Assembly: GCA_947561395.2 (NCBI GenBank)
Contig: OX387186.1
Coordinates: 6,933,888-6,997,887, forward strand
Source of the DNA: Buxus sempervirens
Taxonomy: Eukaryota; Streptophyta; Magnoliopsida; Buxales; Buxaceae
DNA length: 64,000 nt
Reading direction: 5' to 3'
Shown: positions 1 to 11,072 of the stretch, in pieces
Layout: every line of letters begins with the position of its first letter
How positions within the stretch are numbered: position 1 is the first letter of the stretch
Notes under the pieces: generated by a model
What the model saw: the letters and a program-made list of their open reading frames with translations, nothing else
The model's database searches: none
Told to the model about the DNA's origin: nothing
Translations under genes and position numbers: made by a program

Positions 1-3000
1 TGAAAAAAACTTTAAGGTAAGGATTTAGCTCAGATCTCTCATTAGTTGGAGAGGAGGAACCAAATCTACCCATATTGAGGCCAAAAAACTCAAAATAAAG
101 AGATTAGAACATGGGGTCTTCTCTTGAAGATGAAATCACCTGAAATTAACTTATAAAGTCCTAAGAGATTGTTCTAAGGCCTCTGATCTCAGATCTGCCA
201 TATTGAGCATGGTGGATCCAAGATCTAAGCCTATTTTGACAAAAATCAAGTGATACATGTGTGGTTATGTAGGAAATCAGATTTTTAGGAGAAAGTTGGC
301 ATCCAATGCTATAGAGCATGGATCCTTGTATTTTCTCCAGATTTTGAAATCAAAACACATACAAATAACAGGCACACAAAAATCAACATGAATCAATCCT
401 AAATCTCATGGAAATAGGTTCTAAACTAGAGATCCATTCCAACACTTGTTTCCCCTTGTAAAACCCGGGTTTTAGACTAATGTTATGGTGGGAATTATCT
501 AATAATTTTTAAATATATTTTGTGGTGGAAATTCAAGTAATCGAAGTAAATATGAAATTTCGCAAATCGGGGTTGCGAAGGTTAAATAAGGTGTGCAGGC
601 TAAATTCAGTTTTAATAAATTCATATTAGTGATTTAATTGAAATTAGGTGATGGACTGTTTTAATTTGAGTTGGTGAAGATGAGATCAGAGGGGGATCAA
701 GGCTAATGAAATGGTGATGTAGGTAGAACGGTGGGCAAGCACACAGCATAGCATGAAAAAAGGGTGCCAACGACCACTATAAGTAAACAGAAATTTTTGG
801 GAGTTAGGTTAGCTCATTTTTGTCGGAGGAGGAGTTGCGGCTATTGTTCAACAAGATCAAGAAGATACGGCAAGGTGGGTTGGAGCACTTGGATCTGTCT
901 GGAGGTTATTCAGAAGGAAGAAATTCTTCTGTCGGAAGTTGCTGAAACTGCCGGAGGTTGCTGAGATCGGTCCAACCTGGCTGTGCGATCAGGAGTGATC
1001 AGGTAAGAAGAGTAACTAAAGTAGCTATGAGCAAATGGTTAGGGAAATTTAGGTTTTGTTCAGATCTGAGTGGATCTGGAACAATGTGGTCTGCAGGAAT
1101 TGAGGTTTGGAAAACCGATCGTCCATTGAAGAGATTTTTGGAGCTGCTGCCGTACGAGGTTTGAAGAGGGTTGCAAGTAATCGATCATAAGGTTCTTTGT
1201 ATTAGGTGGGTAGCACCCTGTTTAATCGATTTTTAGCATATGAATGTGATTTGGAACCTGAGTTGTAGTCGCGTGAGTAAATTCCTCTGTTCATGGACTG
1301 TTAGTGAAGATCGAGTGTTTCCCGGTGGATTTTGTTTGGATTAATTTGGATTGGTGTTAATCGATTTGTTAGGAAGTATAGAAGGGGATTGGAGTCAAGT
1401 TTGGCAAGGGATTTAGGTTCAGAGGTGTCGGAAATCACCAAACAGTGGGTGGAAAATTTACCGAGTCGGAAATTGGGTTGGCGCTAAGCGTTGTGGATAT
1501 GGTGCTAACCTATATGAGGTTAGTGCCGGTTCAAATTTTAGTCGGGGGCTAACCTGTTAGACCTGGTGCCAACCTTTGGAGGTGAGCGCCAGGTGTGTTT
1601 TGCTCAGTTAAGTGCGGCTATTTAATTCTACATCCAAATCACATCCAATTAGAGTTAAATGAGTGTTACAATTAATCTGTATTGGTTTCTAGTCGAAGAT
1701 TACCTACAATATGAATATAATGATAGAAATTAAGTAGATGTGGAATGGATATAAGTCAATGAAATTAGAAATCTAGGAAATTGATTTTTGGTTAAGCTTA
1801 ATCAAAGTTCCTATGCTGGTTTTGTGTTTCTGAATAATGTGTTTAATCTCTAAAACTGTAGATTTGAAATACTATTTGGTTTTGGACGGATTTTGTATGC
1901 TTTAATGATTTGGGATAGATTTGAATGTATGGATTATTTCATGAATGCTTTACTTAAATGTTGTTTAATCTCGGAAGTTGACTTTGGAAATGCATATTGT
2001 TTTGTTTTTGTGAATTCACTTGAGAAGGTACCTCGGAAACTCCATGATGGAGTGGGTCGGTTCTGAGTGACCCATGTTATGCATTGATCACATTTGGCTA
2101 TATGTGCTTTACACGTTGGATTACACGCTAAGTTGCATCTTGGTTTAAATTGGGGATTTGATTTCAATTGCTGGTCTAGTTTGTCTTGGATCTATGTCTA
2201 AGCTTAGTAATGAAATGTTATTGTTTATTGGTATAATCACATGGCCTCGTGTGTTGCCACGACTGGTGTAAAGCAGCCAGAAACCCTGAGTAGGCCTGGT
2301 TGTCAATGCCGAAACTCGATGAATAGGCCAGCATTGGATGACGAAACCTTGAGTAGGCCGTCATTTCAGAGTTCCGAAACCCTGAGTAGGCTGGAACTGT
2401 GTACATGGAGGTGTGGATGTCTCCTTGGCATGTTGATTAACTAATTTAAGCAATAGGCATGTCATTGACCTAATTATGATTGTTAAATGTTGCTGTTGGT
2501 ATTTGTTTAAATTTGTTATTGAGAGTATGATTAATTTGAATTGTCGATTGCGATTCCACTGATTACTCTTGATCGCTTATTTATCGTGACATATTTTAGA
2601 AACTGGGATAACTGTTTTTTCATGTATGTGTACTCGCTGAGATATTCGTATCTCACATGTTTGTTTCTGTTTTGTTTTCAGATACTTGTGGTGAGGCTAC
2701 TGCTGGGTAGATCCTACTGACACCTATAGGGAGGAGGATTATTTCTACGTTCCATAGACTAGTAGGTTTATTATTTGATTGTCATATAGATTGGATGGAT
2801 TTGAGAAATTGTAATAAATGATATGCGGATTGTGGTTGATGTCCCATTAATCAAATATTTTACCATGCTTCCTTATTGATAGTTGTTGCACTCTGATTGA
2901 AATACTCTTATGATTAAACTAGCGATCATATGAGTTGTGGGCCCATACCTAACTCCCATGAGACGTGTTACACCTTTATTGAACAACATGGATCTGGGGC

Positions 3001-3692
3001 GTTACACCCTTAGCTCTCTCTTCATGTTCTACGGCTAAAGATGGTGCTTAAGGTACTTTGAGTGAGGTTTGGGGCTACAATCACACACCAGGCCTTATCT
3101 ACATAAAGGTAGAAGGAGGGAATACTTGAATTGAAATAAGATAATAAGAAAAGAGTAGAGGCTTACCTTGGGTGCTTGGGTGCTTGAGTAAAGGATTAGG
3201 CAGAGGTTCCCTTCTTCTTCAAGAGCTCTTCAAACTCCAAAATTCCAACCATTTGCTAGAGGAGAGGCCCTCTATTTATAGGCAAGACCAAGGGTAGAAA
3301 GACCCAAGGGTAGACACAAAAGTGTGTCTAGAATCTTCCAACCCAAGTCTAAGACATGAATTGGAGGAACTTGGCCAATTTCGAAGGCTAATTTGGGGAA
3401 TTCCCACCTCCCAGACAGAGGTATTGAAGTAAATAAGTGAAAACTCGCGGGGTTTTCCAATTTGGGATAAAACATCACTATTCTACAACTCAGGTCGGAT
3501 ACAAAACAAAATCTTTGTATCCGAAATATTATTTTGGGTACAATGAAAAAGACTTGTACCCGAAAACTATTTTCAGCTACAAATAAAAAAGCTTTTATCC
3601 AAATTTTAATTTCAGCTACAAAAGAAATAATTGTTTTTATAATTTCAGCCAATTATGCATCATTTTATACAGTGTAATTTGGAATGTCTACA
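1..3692 (-). mobile_element. Tat-type LTR (family 1), left end outside window, split by a nested element
   Basis: This is a minus-strand LTR. Its 5' terminus is the right end, where the reverse strand begins TGTAGACATTCC at 3692. It lines up with the complete LTR at 22622-25601: both share the same order of a TATA box (tatttata at 3273-3280, reverse strand), a 'ggtactttgag ... aggccttat ... aaaggtagaag' block (about 3050-3120), and Y-tract/AG splice-like segments. Palindromic GTATCCGA units lie just upstream of the TATA (about 3480-3560). The body is interrupted from 457 to 3006 by another element; joining 456 to 3007 restores the alignment with the sister LTR. The other end lies left of the window, so its TSD cannot be tested. 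Confidence 0.75.
457..3006 (+). mobile_element. LTR-like element (about 2.55 kb) nested in the left-edge LTR
   Basis: The element begins TGTAAAACCC and ends GGGGCGTTACA, so its termini are inverted (TGTAA/TTACA). It is flanked by CCCT on both sides (453-456 and 3007-3010; CCCTT if the terminal T is shared). Removing it restores the host LTR. Inside are about four degenerate copies of a 'gaaaccctgagtaggcc' unit (2279-2395). A short dyad 'GAGAT..ATCTC' (about 2639-2657) is followed by a pyrimidine tract ending in TTTTCAG (about 2681). It has no coding capacity. It is probably a solo LTR of a Ty3/gypsy lineage; the lineage is inferred. The left 435 bp of the same insertion recurs at about 43436-43870. 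Confidence 0.55.
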
Positions 3693-4192
3693 TAAACAAG
3701 TCTTAAAATTACATTCGTTCTTAATTATTTCTAAAAAGTATCACTAATTTCTAATGACCAAGAATTTAGTGATTGAATCAAAGTTATTTTCAAAAATCAA
3801 CACTAAAAACTGATTTCGTCCATATATGCGTTTAATGCTTTGTTGTTTTCGTCTAAATATGCGTTTTTTTTAAAATAATCTTCCTTCAGTCCCAAAAATG
3901 TTAGTGATACTTTTAACTAGGGGTGTAATACTTTTAACATTTTAGAAATACTCAAAAGTTCTAAATAAAATAAACATAAAATTAGTAAAAACATTATATC
4001 AAGAGATTACCAACGACAACAAAGCATCACTAAAAATCTTTTTCCCCTTGCGCAAGGTATCTTTTAGGTCAACAATAAAATGATACTCATTCTTAATTAT
4101 TTGTACAAATTATCACTAATTTCTAATTACCAGAATTTAGTGATTGAAACGGAGTTCTTTTTTAAAAATTCACACTAACAACCAACTTCGTC
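3693..4192. repeat. AT-rich spacer with a duplicated 103-bp segment
   Basis: A segment of about 103 bp is present twice in direct orientation, at 3718-3820 and 4090-4192. Both copies start 'ttcttaattattt', contain 'aatttagtgattgaa' and end 'tttcgtc' or 'cttcgtc'. A related sequence is seen near 41150-41230. The downstream copy ends exactly where the next LTR is inserted. No gene is visible. Confidence 0.55.
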
Positions 4193-6683
4193 TGTGCGCG
4201 CCTGACTTCGGGTGTCGCACTGGGTGAAAATGGGAAATTGGAGTCGCCACCGCCTGATGGGGTGCAGGCGGACACCTGGGTGCCTAGATTTATCTATTAA
4301 GGCTTGGTCTGCGGCTTGAGATTCTAAGTAAGTTCTCGGTTGCAGTCTGGGGAAGTCCGTAGACACCCCAGTCCACCCCATCGAATGACGGGTCCCATAG
4401 GTTTCCCTGATTTGAGTCAATTTTGGTCTCTCACTCACCCGATTCCTATTCCAGCATGCACATTGGGTTAAGTCTGGTGGGACCACCAAAGTGGTGTGGG
4501 TCTCTTTACTTGATTTTATCTTCTTAGCTTAAAGTGAAGTGAGTCGGATTGGGTGGGCCCCGTTGGAGGGCCCACGGATCCCTTAGTGGGCCTCAGTCTA
4601 AGCCTAAGAGGCTTTTTGGATTTTGGTTTGATGAATTGATTTTATTTTGAAGTTCAAGTTTGATTATTTAGTGATTTCCATGCAAAGTGGGCCGGATTGC
4701 TTCGTAGGCCCCTTGGGTGGACCACACATGGTAGCCAAGTGATTTATTGGATTTATCTTGCTTGAGTTTCAAAAATGGGCCAAGCCTTGGGCTTGGGGCC
4801 CTTTACCTGGGCTTGGGCTTGAAAGCCCAAGACTTCCTAAGTTAGGGTTAGAAACCCTAATTTTATTTAGTAAGTGGGCTTGGTGAGCCCGACAGGCCCC
4901 GCCTTTGGTCTCAGCCAAACCACAATCTTAAATTAAACATGCATGCCCCAAGCTGGGCTTTGGTGGGCCTCCAGTGGGTTTGGCCTACTCAATTCTTTTT
5001 AATTATTTTATTTAAGCATAATTAGATGGTTTGGGCAGGGTGGGCCCCGTTGGAAGGCCCACTGGAAATCAAGTTAGACGGGGTGGTCTGAGTCCCATGT
5101 TGGGTTTCCGGGTGACCCGGAAACCCTACTGGTTTGCTTGGTTTAGTTTGAAAGTGTTACCCACATGCAGCAGAAATCACAGAATATACAAGAAATCACA
5201 AATCACATACTCTGGGTCCAAGGGGAGGGGGACCTGGGGCCCCTCCCCGCACCAAGGAACGAGTTGGACGCGCGGCGAACAACGGGGTTGGGGGGTGCGG
5301 GGGGGCGAAGCCCCCCGCGGTACGGTATAAGGGTAGTTTCGGGTTTTCCAAAATACAAGCAAATCGGCCTTAAAAAAGGGTGCGCTGACCTCAGGCGCTC
5401 GACGCGAGCCCGACGGACCGAAAACAGCGAAAAAGGCACCCGCGCGCGCGCTCGGCGCAAGCTCAGCGCGAGCTCGGTGGACGCAAAAACACCCCGCGCG
5501 AGCTCAGTGGACGCAAAAACGCCCCGCGCGCGGTAGGCGCGAGCTTGGCACGAGCTTAGCGTGAGCTCAGCGCATACCCCTGATGAACCCGACTCTCTGT
5601 TTTCTTGCTCAAACTCCATGAATGTCTGGTTTTTAACCAACAGCTCTCTGGTGATCCTTAGACTCCCAGAAGACACCTGAACACACTTCGAAATTAACCT
5701 AACGTAACTTCTCCTCACGACTCAAATCTCTTCGCGAACCTCCAAATCCGAAAACAAAATACGAACAGGACTAACAAAGAAGGGAACAGGGGGTTTTACA
5801 TCGGGGTACATGAGATGAGAGGAGGTGACCATGGGGAACAGGCTCCCACCTTCGAATCAAACAAGCACGGATAGCAAATAATAGGCTAGAAAAGAAAGTA
5901 TACTAGAAAAGGAATGGGGGGCATGCTCGATGGAGTTGACTCTCCGAGCACGCCCCGATTTATAAATGTTGAACTAATAAACAAGGAGAGCTCATCTTGG
6001 GGTCTTAAGCCCTTGTAGAGTGTGCGTGAGGCCTCCCCGGAGCAGACGAGTGCCGGAACCTCCTTCTTCTTCTTTCACCAGCAGCAAGTCCTCCTTCAGA
6101 TTAGACGAGGGAGGAGAGGGAGCAAGAAACCGGGGTCCAAAGGGGCTTAAGGTGTCGTCGGGGGCTTAGTGGAGGCAAGGAGTGGCCTGGGGAGGGGGTC
6201 TCGAACCAGGCAGAGTTGGGGAAGAAGAAGAGAAAAACCGGCAGAGTCGTGCCAATTAATGAGAAAATGGGGCTGCTGTATTTATAGAGGGAAAATGGGG
6301 TATCCGCCGGGTTTGGCGCCGAGCTCGCACTGAGCAATTGTCGCTCGGCACGAGCGACACAATGATTGAAATTAATTAATTCGGCCGCGGATTTGTCTAA
6401 AAAATCTGAAAATTAAGATATAGTCCCTGGGATATTTTGAGAAAATATTATTTTATTTAGATATTTTAAGACATTTCAAATTGGTCCCTGGGATCTTTTG
6501 AATGTTTTGATATTTAAGGATTTGATCCCCGAGATATTTTCCTGCGCAACCTGCCACGGGGTTTGTCCCTTGATCAATTATCACTTGATCAAAAAGTCAA
6601 CTTTTTGTCCCCTCGGGGTTTGACTTTTCCGCCAGGGTTTTCATTTTCAGCACTTCCAGGGGTGCAAAAATAAGGTGCTTATA
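4193..6683 (-). mobile_element. Solo LTR, Tat-type, with TCGTC target-site duplication
   Basis: The minus-strand LTR is flanked by an exact 5-bp direct repeat TCGTC (4188-4192 and 6684-6688). On the reverse strand it starts TATAAGCACC (TG mutated to TA), runs through 'TTTTTGCACCCC', and ends in the family block 'gacacc ... gcaggcgg ... ggcgactcc' near 4230-4290. Its TATA box is tatttata at 6279-6286 (reverse). GC-rich GAGCTC/GCGCGAGC dyads lie both upstream of the TATA (about 6308-6362) and downstream in the transcribed part (about 5385-5575). The body aligns with the nested LTR at 7813-19859 in opposite orientation. No internal domain or second LTR is present, so it is a recombination-derived solo LTR. 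Confidence 0.88.
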
Positions 6684-7812
6684 TCGTCAGTAAAAAAAAG
6701 TAACTGCTTTTAATGCAATTTAGTGATTTGTTTGCCTTTTTTCCCTCATTTATTTTTAGGTATTTCGTATAAAAAGAATTTAATTTTAAGTACTTAAAAT
6801 TAGTTTTAAGTGCTGGTTTTTAAAAATAATACATTCAATTTTTGGTAATTGTAAAGTAAGGTATACTTTTTTATAAAACGACAACAATTGCCGCAATTCT
6901 TCCTCCCTGTAGGAAAGTTGGTTTCTGGTTTTAAAAATAATTTAGATTAAGTGATTTAATTTTCTATAATTAAAGATATCAGGTATATTTTTTAAAATAC
7001 TTAATATAAAAGAAAGTTTGTCCTGCTTTTCGTTCTTCTACCAAGCTACATGCTTGGCCACTTCACATCGTGCTTTCCTTCTGTCTTTTGTCATCAACTG
7101 CTTCATCACCTAAGATTGATTGCGGCTGCATTGCTGGGCAATGAGGTGTGAGAGGGAGATCAAATTTAAGGGACAAATCTCCTGTACAAAACACGTCTCC
7201 AACAATGGAAGGAGGTGCTGTCATTGTTTTCTTTTGCAAACAAATTTTGTCTTCTCTACCAAGTGTCTGTTTAACTTCCCTATCCAGATCGTTGTTCTTT
7301 GACCAGCATGCTTCCTGCATTTTTTTTTTTGACCTTTTAACCCATTTTGTTTCCAGCATAAGAGCTTCTGCATCGACTGCTTCCTCTCGTACAAAAAGCC
7401 ATCGCCGTTTGTCTTCTTTCCCTTAAGCTTCAATTTCTATTTTGCGCTTTTGATTTGCAGTGTTCTGCTATTGATCGATTGAGTGCGGTTGGATTGGTGG
7501 GTGAGGAGGTGCGATTTAAGAGACATCCCTCTTGTACAAACGCGTCTCTAATGATAGAAGGAGATGCTGTCATCATCCTCTTTTGCAAACAAATTTTGTC
7601 TTCTTTTTCAAAAAAAAAATTCTCTTTTCCACCTATATCAATTAATTTGGAATTTTTTTATGGTACTGTTGAAGGAAGATTTTACAGCAAAACGAATATT
7701 TTACGGCTTCTCGGAAGAACCCATCACTGTTCTCAGTGAAATTGTATCACCTACCACTACCAATCTCGTTAGAACACGGTAAGATTTCTGGAGTTTAAGA
7801 GAGTATGCCTAT
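6684..7812. other. Spacer with an unidentified internally duplicated segment
   Basis: From 6684 to about 7015 the sequence is AT-rich with nothing recognisable. From about 7120 to 7812 there are two diverged copies of one segment. 'aacaatggaaggaggtgctg' near 7200 corresponds to 'aatgatagaaggagatgctg' near 7549, and both are followed by 'tcttttgcaaacaaattttg' or a near-match. The last about 150 bp (7660-7812, ending 'cacggtaagatt...gagtatgcctat') recur at about 19917-20065 on the other side of the LTR nest. The recurring part has a short open stretch followed by a GTAAG donor-like site, so it could be an old exon duplication. I do not recognise the product. Confidence 0.4.
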
Positions 7813-8666
7813 TGTAAGCACCTCATTTTTGTGCTCCCAGAAAAGCCGGAAATGCAAAACCTGGACAGAAAGTCAAACCCTAAGGGGTGAAAAGTTGACT
7901 TTTTGATCAAGTGATAATTGGCCACCTTGCTTTATCTCAATGGATGGAGAATCCCGACATGAATCCAACACAACTGAGTTTGCTGGAATTGGAGTCCGGA
8001 TGAAGGTTCTACAGGCTGGTCAAACTTGAGGGGAACCGAAAGTTGACTTTCTGCTAAACCCCGATCCAGATGCTTACCTCTATGTCATTGGATAGAGAAT
8101 CCCAACACGGTTCCAACGCAACTGAGTTTGCAGGAATCGGAGTCCGGATGAGGGTTCTGCGGGTGGGTCAAACTTGAGTGAAGCCGAAAGTTGACTTTCT
8201 ACTAAACCCCGATCCAGATGCTTACCCCTATGTCGTTGGATAGAGAATCCTGACACGATTCTAATGCAACTGAGTTTGTCCAGATCATAGTCCGGATGGA
8301 GAAGATATGAGCTGTCAAAGTTTCCGAGCAGCAAAACCGGCAAACTGCACACGTGGCAAAAATCTGGACACGTGGCGAGTTGCATAGGAAAATATCTCGG
8401 GGATCAAATCCGTGAATATCCAAACGTACGAAATATTCCAGGGACTAAATCTGTAAAAATCCAAGAATATCGAATTAAACCAAAAATATGCAGGGACTAA
8501 ATCCAAAAAAATCCGATTTTCTGACCAATTAGCGGTTGCATTTATTGTTTTTCAATGATGTTGCCACTTGCGCGAGCAGGGCGAGCGCGAAATGCGCTCG
8601 GCGCCAGCTAGGCTCCAACCCCGCGGACCCTCTTTCCCTTCGTCTATAAAACCCGCACGACACTTC

Positions 8667-11072
8667 TGTGTGCACCTAAAATCGATCTAGATCGCACACG
8701 GGGCGCACGTGGGTTTCGTGCGTGCCTTGGGATATTCGGAGTCGCCACTACCTGAGAGTGCAGGCAGACACGGTGATTGCCCTATTCGGGTCTAAGTCTG
8801 ATCTGCGGCTTATTAGAGATCTAGCTAAGTCCTCGGTTACGTCCGGGGAAGCCCTAAGGCACCCCGGCCCGCCCCGTCGGTTTGACGGGTCCCTCGGGTC
8901 TCCCTGGTTTTTGAGTCAATCTCACCCTTCCTAGACTAGCATGCTGTTTATTAGGTCTGGCGGGGCCCTCTGAAGGTGTGGGTCCCTTTTACTTTGATTT
9001 TATCTTTTTATTTAGTGGAGTGGGTCGGACCCGGGTCCCGTTGGAAGACCCGTGGGTTGCCAAGGTTGGGCCTTGGGCCCAGTTGGGTTATTGGGTAACA
9101 CATTTGGTTATTTATTTAAATTTTATTTATTTACAATTTATTTGGGCTTAGTGGGCTTGGTACGGGCCCATTAGCCAAGGGTCAAGGGGCCTGGGCCTGT
9201 TTATTGAAAACAGGCCTGGTATAGGCCAGTCGAAGATGGGCCACCCAAGTGGGCCCAAGGTGCCTTGGTGGGCCTATTTAGGTCCACGGTCCACAAATGG
9301 GCTGAAAATGGCCCAAAATGACTAAAAGGTCGGTTCAGGCCGGGTTAAATCCAACCGGGCCAAAAATTAAGTTTTTTAAGTTATATCTACACTGGCCCGT
9401 ATTTGTTATACGGGCTGCTATTGCCCGTAAATGATATCCGGTTCAAGCTCACCCGTGAAACAAACATGGGCCTTCCCGGACCGCTCTGAGTTTACGGGCA
9501 CGGCCAATTTTGTATTTCTGGTGCCGATTCAGCTTGGGATCAGTCCGGATATCTTCTTGGGACCTCCAATGACTTCTGTGGTGATTCCAGGGCCTTTAGA
9601 ACTCTTCATTTCCTCCTTTTGGCTTGAAAAGGTCATTCTTCTTCTTTGATTTTTCTTGAAGAAACCGGATCGTTTCTTGTTTGTTTACCTCCAGATTTAA
9701 GAATGGGATATGGGATATTTATAGGGAATTGAGTAACCTTAAGGAAGTCATATCACAATTTAACATAGAATAAGGAGGATCATTAAATTGGTTGATCAAA
9801 GTGTCCAAAGGACACTTTCTTTCTTTCTTTCTTTTTATATATGACCAACTCCTTTCTAAACTTAGCTTGCCATGACTTAAAAGAAAACAGCAAAAGGGTT
9901 AGTGGAAAATGTAGAATGTACAATAACTTGAAAAGAAATTAAAACTTATCACATTGTATTTAAATGGGTGAGAAAAATACTTACAATGCAGTTTATGACT
10001 AGTTTTAACGGTTCCTCTGAATTTGAGCAAATTCGGCAGCGCTTCCGCGTCCTCCGGGATTTTCTAGGTTGATTTTGGCAGAGGTTTGGTGGGTTCTTGA
10101 TGTTCAAAGGATAAAAAAGAAGAGTTTAGACATGGTTTTGGTGAGACAGGGGTACTTTGGGAACAAAAAAGATTTGGGTTTAGGGGTGGCGGCAATTGGG
10201 CAGAGCTTGGACGTGGCTAGCAGGAGAAGGAGAGGGAGGAGGCCTTCAGTCATGGCTTGTTCAAATGAGGGGGGTGGCCTCTCTATTTATAGGCAAAATT
10301 TTCGTGCCCGTATTTGAAGTACGGGCATGCCTTGCCCGTACTTGAAGTACGGGCGTGCCTTGCCCGTAATTCAAATACGGGCGAAAAACGCACATTTCCA
10401 AATCTCGCAAAATCGGCCGTACGGGACGCGTGTCTCGCCGTACAGCGACACGCGTCCCCTTCCAGAAGCTTGCCCGTATTTGAAATACGGGAATGCCTCG
10501 CCCGTACTTCAAATACGGTCCAGCACGTTTTTAAAATGTTTGGATTTCAAACCTTTATTCAATTTGGTTTTTTGCAAGATTCTTATTCGATTTTCCCGAT
10601 TATTTTATTAAAAAGCGAGATTCTCTTTATTAAAATATTATTAAACACATTTATTTTGTTGGTTTATTCCATTTTTGCTGCCTTCTTGCCACATGGGCAG
10701 TTTTTCTGAAACTTCAACTGCTCATAACTTCTTCATCCGGTGTCCGATTTCAGCAAACTTAGTGTCGTTGGAACCGGCTCGGAACCACCTATCCATTGGG
10801 ATCAAGTTTGGCAGCTAAATTGGGGTCGAGCGAAAAGTCAACTTTTTGCTCCCCAAAATTTTGACCAGCTCATATCTTGCTCTTCTGGACTTCGATTCCA
10901 GCAAATTCAGTTGCGTTGGAATCGTGTCGAAATGCTCTTTTCAATGAGATGAAGTTTGATGGCAAAATTTACTTGAATCAAAAAGTCAATTTTTTGACCC
11001 CCTCAGGGTTTGACTTTTAGTTTGACTTTTCATTTTTCTTTATTTTGAGGGTGCAAAAATCAGGTGTCTACA
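8667..11072 (-). mobile_element. Nested solo LTR, ACTTC target-site duplication
   Basis: The minus-strand LTR is 2406 bp long and is flanked by exact ACTTC (8662-8666 and 11073-11077). On the reverse strand it starts TGTAGACACCTGATTTTTGC and ends GTGCACACA. The TATA box is tatttata at 10284-10291 (reverse). Several short palindromes of the type CCGTAxTTGAAxTACGGG sit directly upstream of the TATA (about 10305-10525), and related ones lie downstream (about 9388-9470). It is inserted about 16 bp past the TATA box of the host LTR, so it separates that promoter from its transcribed region. Confidence 0.9.

Noticed and set aside
5165..5718. Overlapping GC-rich open frames of 99-171 codons
   Set aside because: They fall in a GC-rich palindrome-filled part of a solo LTR, are open on both strands because of composition, and encode low-complexity peptides.
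10314..10709. 131-codon frame in an LTR
   Set aside because: It reads through the CCGTA palindrome array and shows no protein-like features; the related LTR at 15791 does not preserve it.
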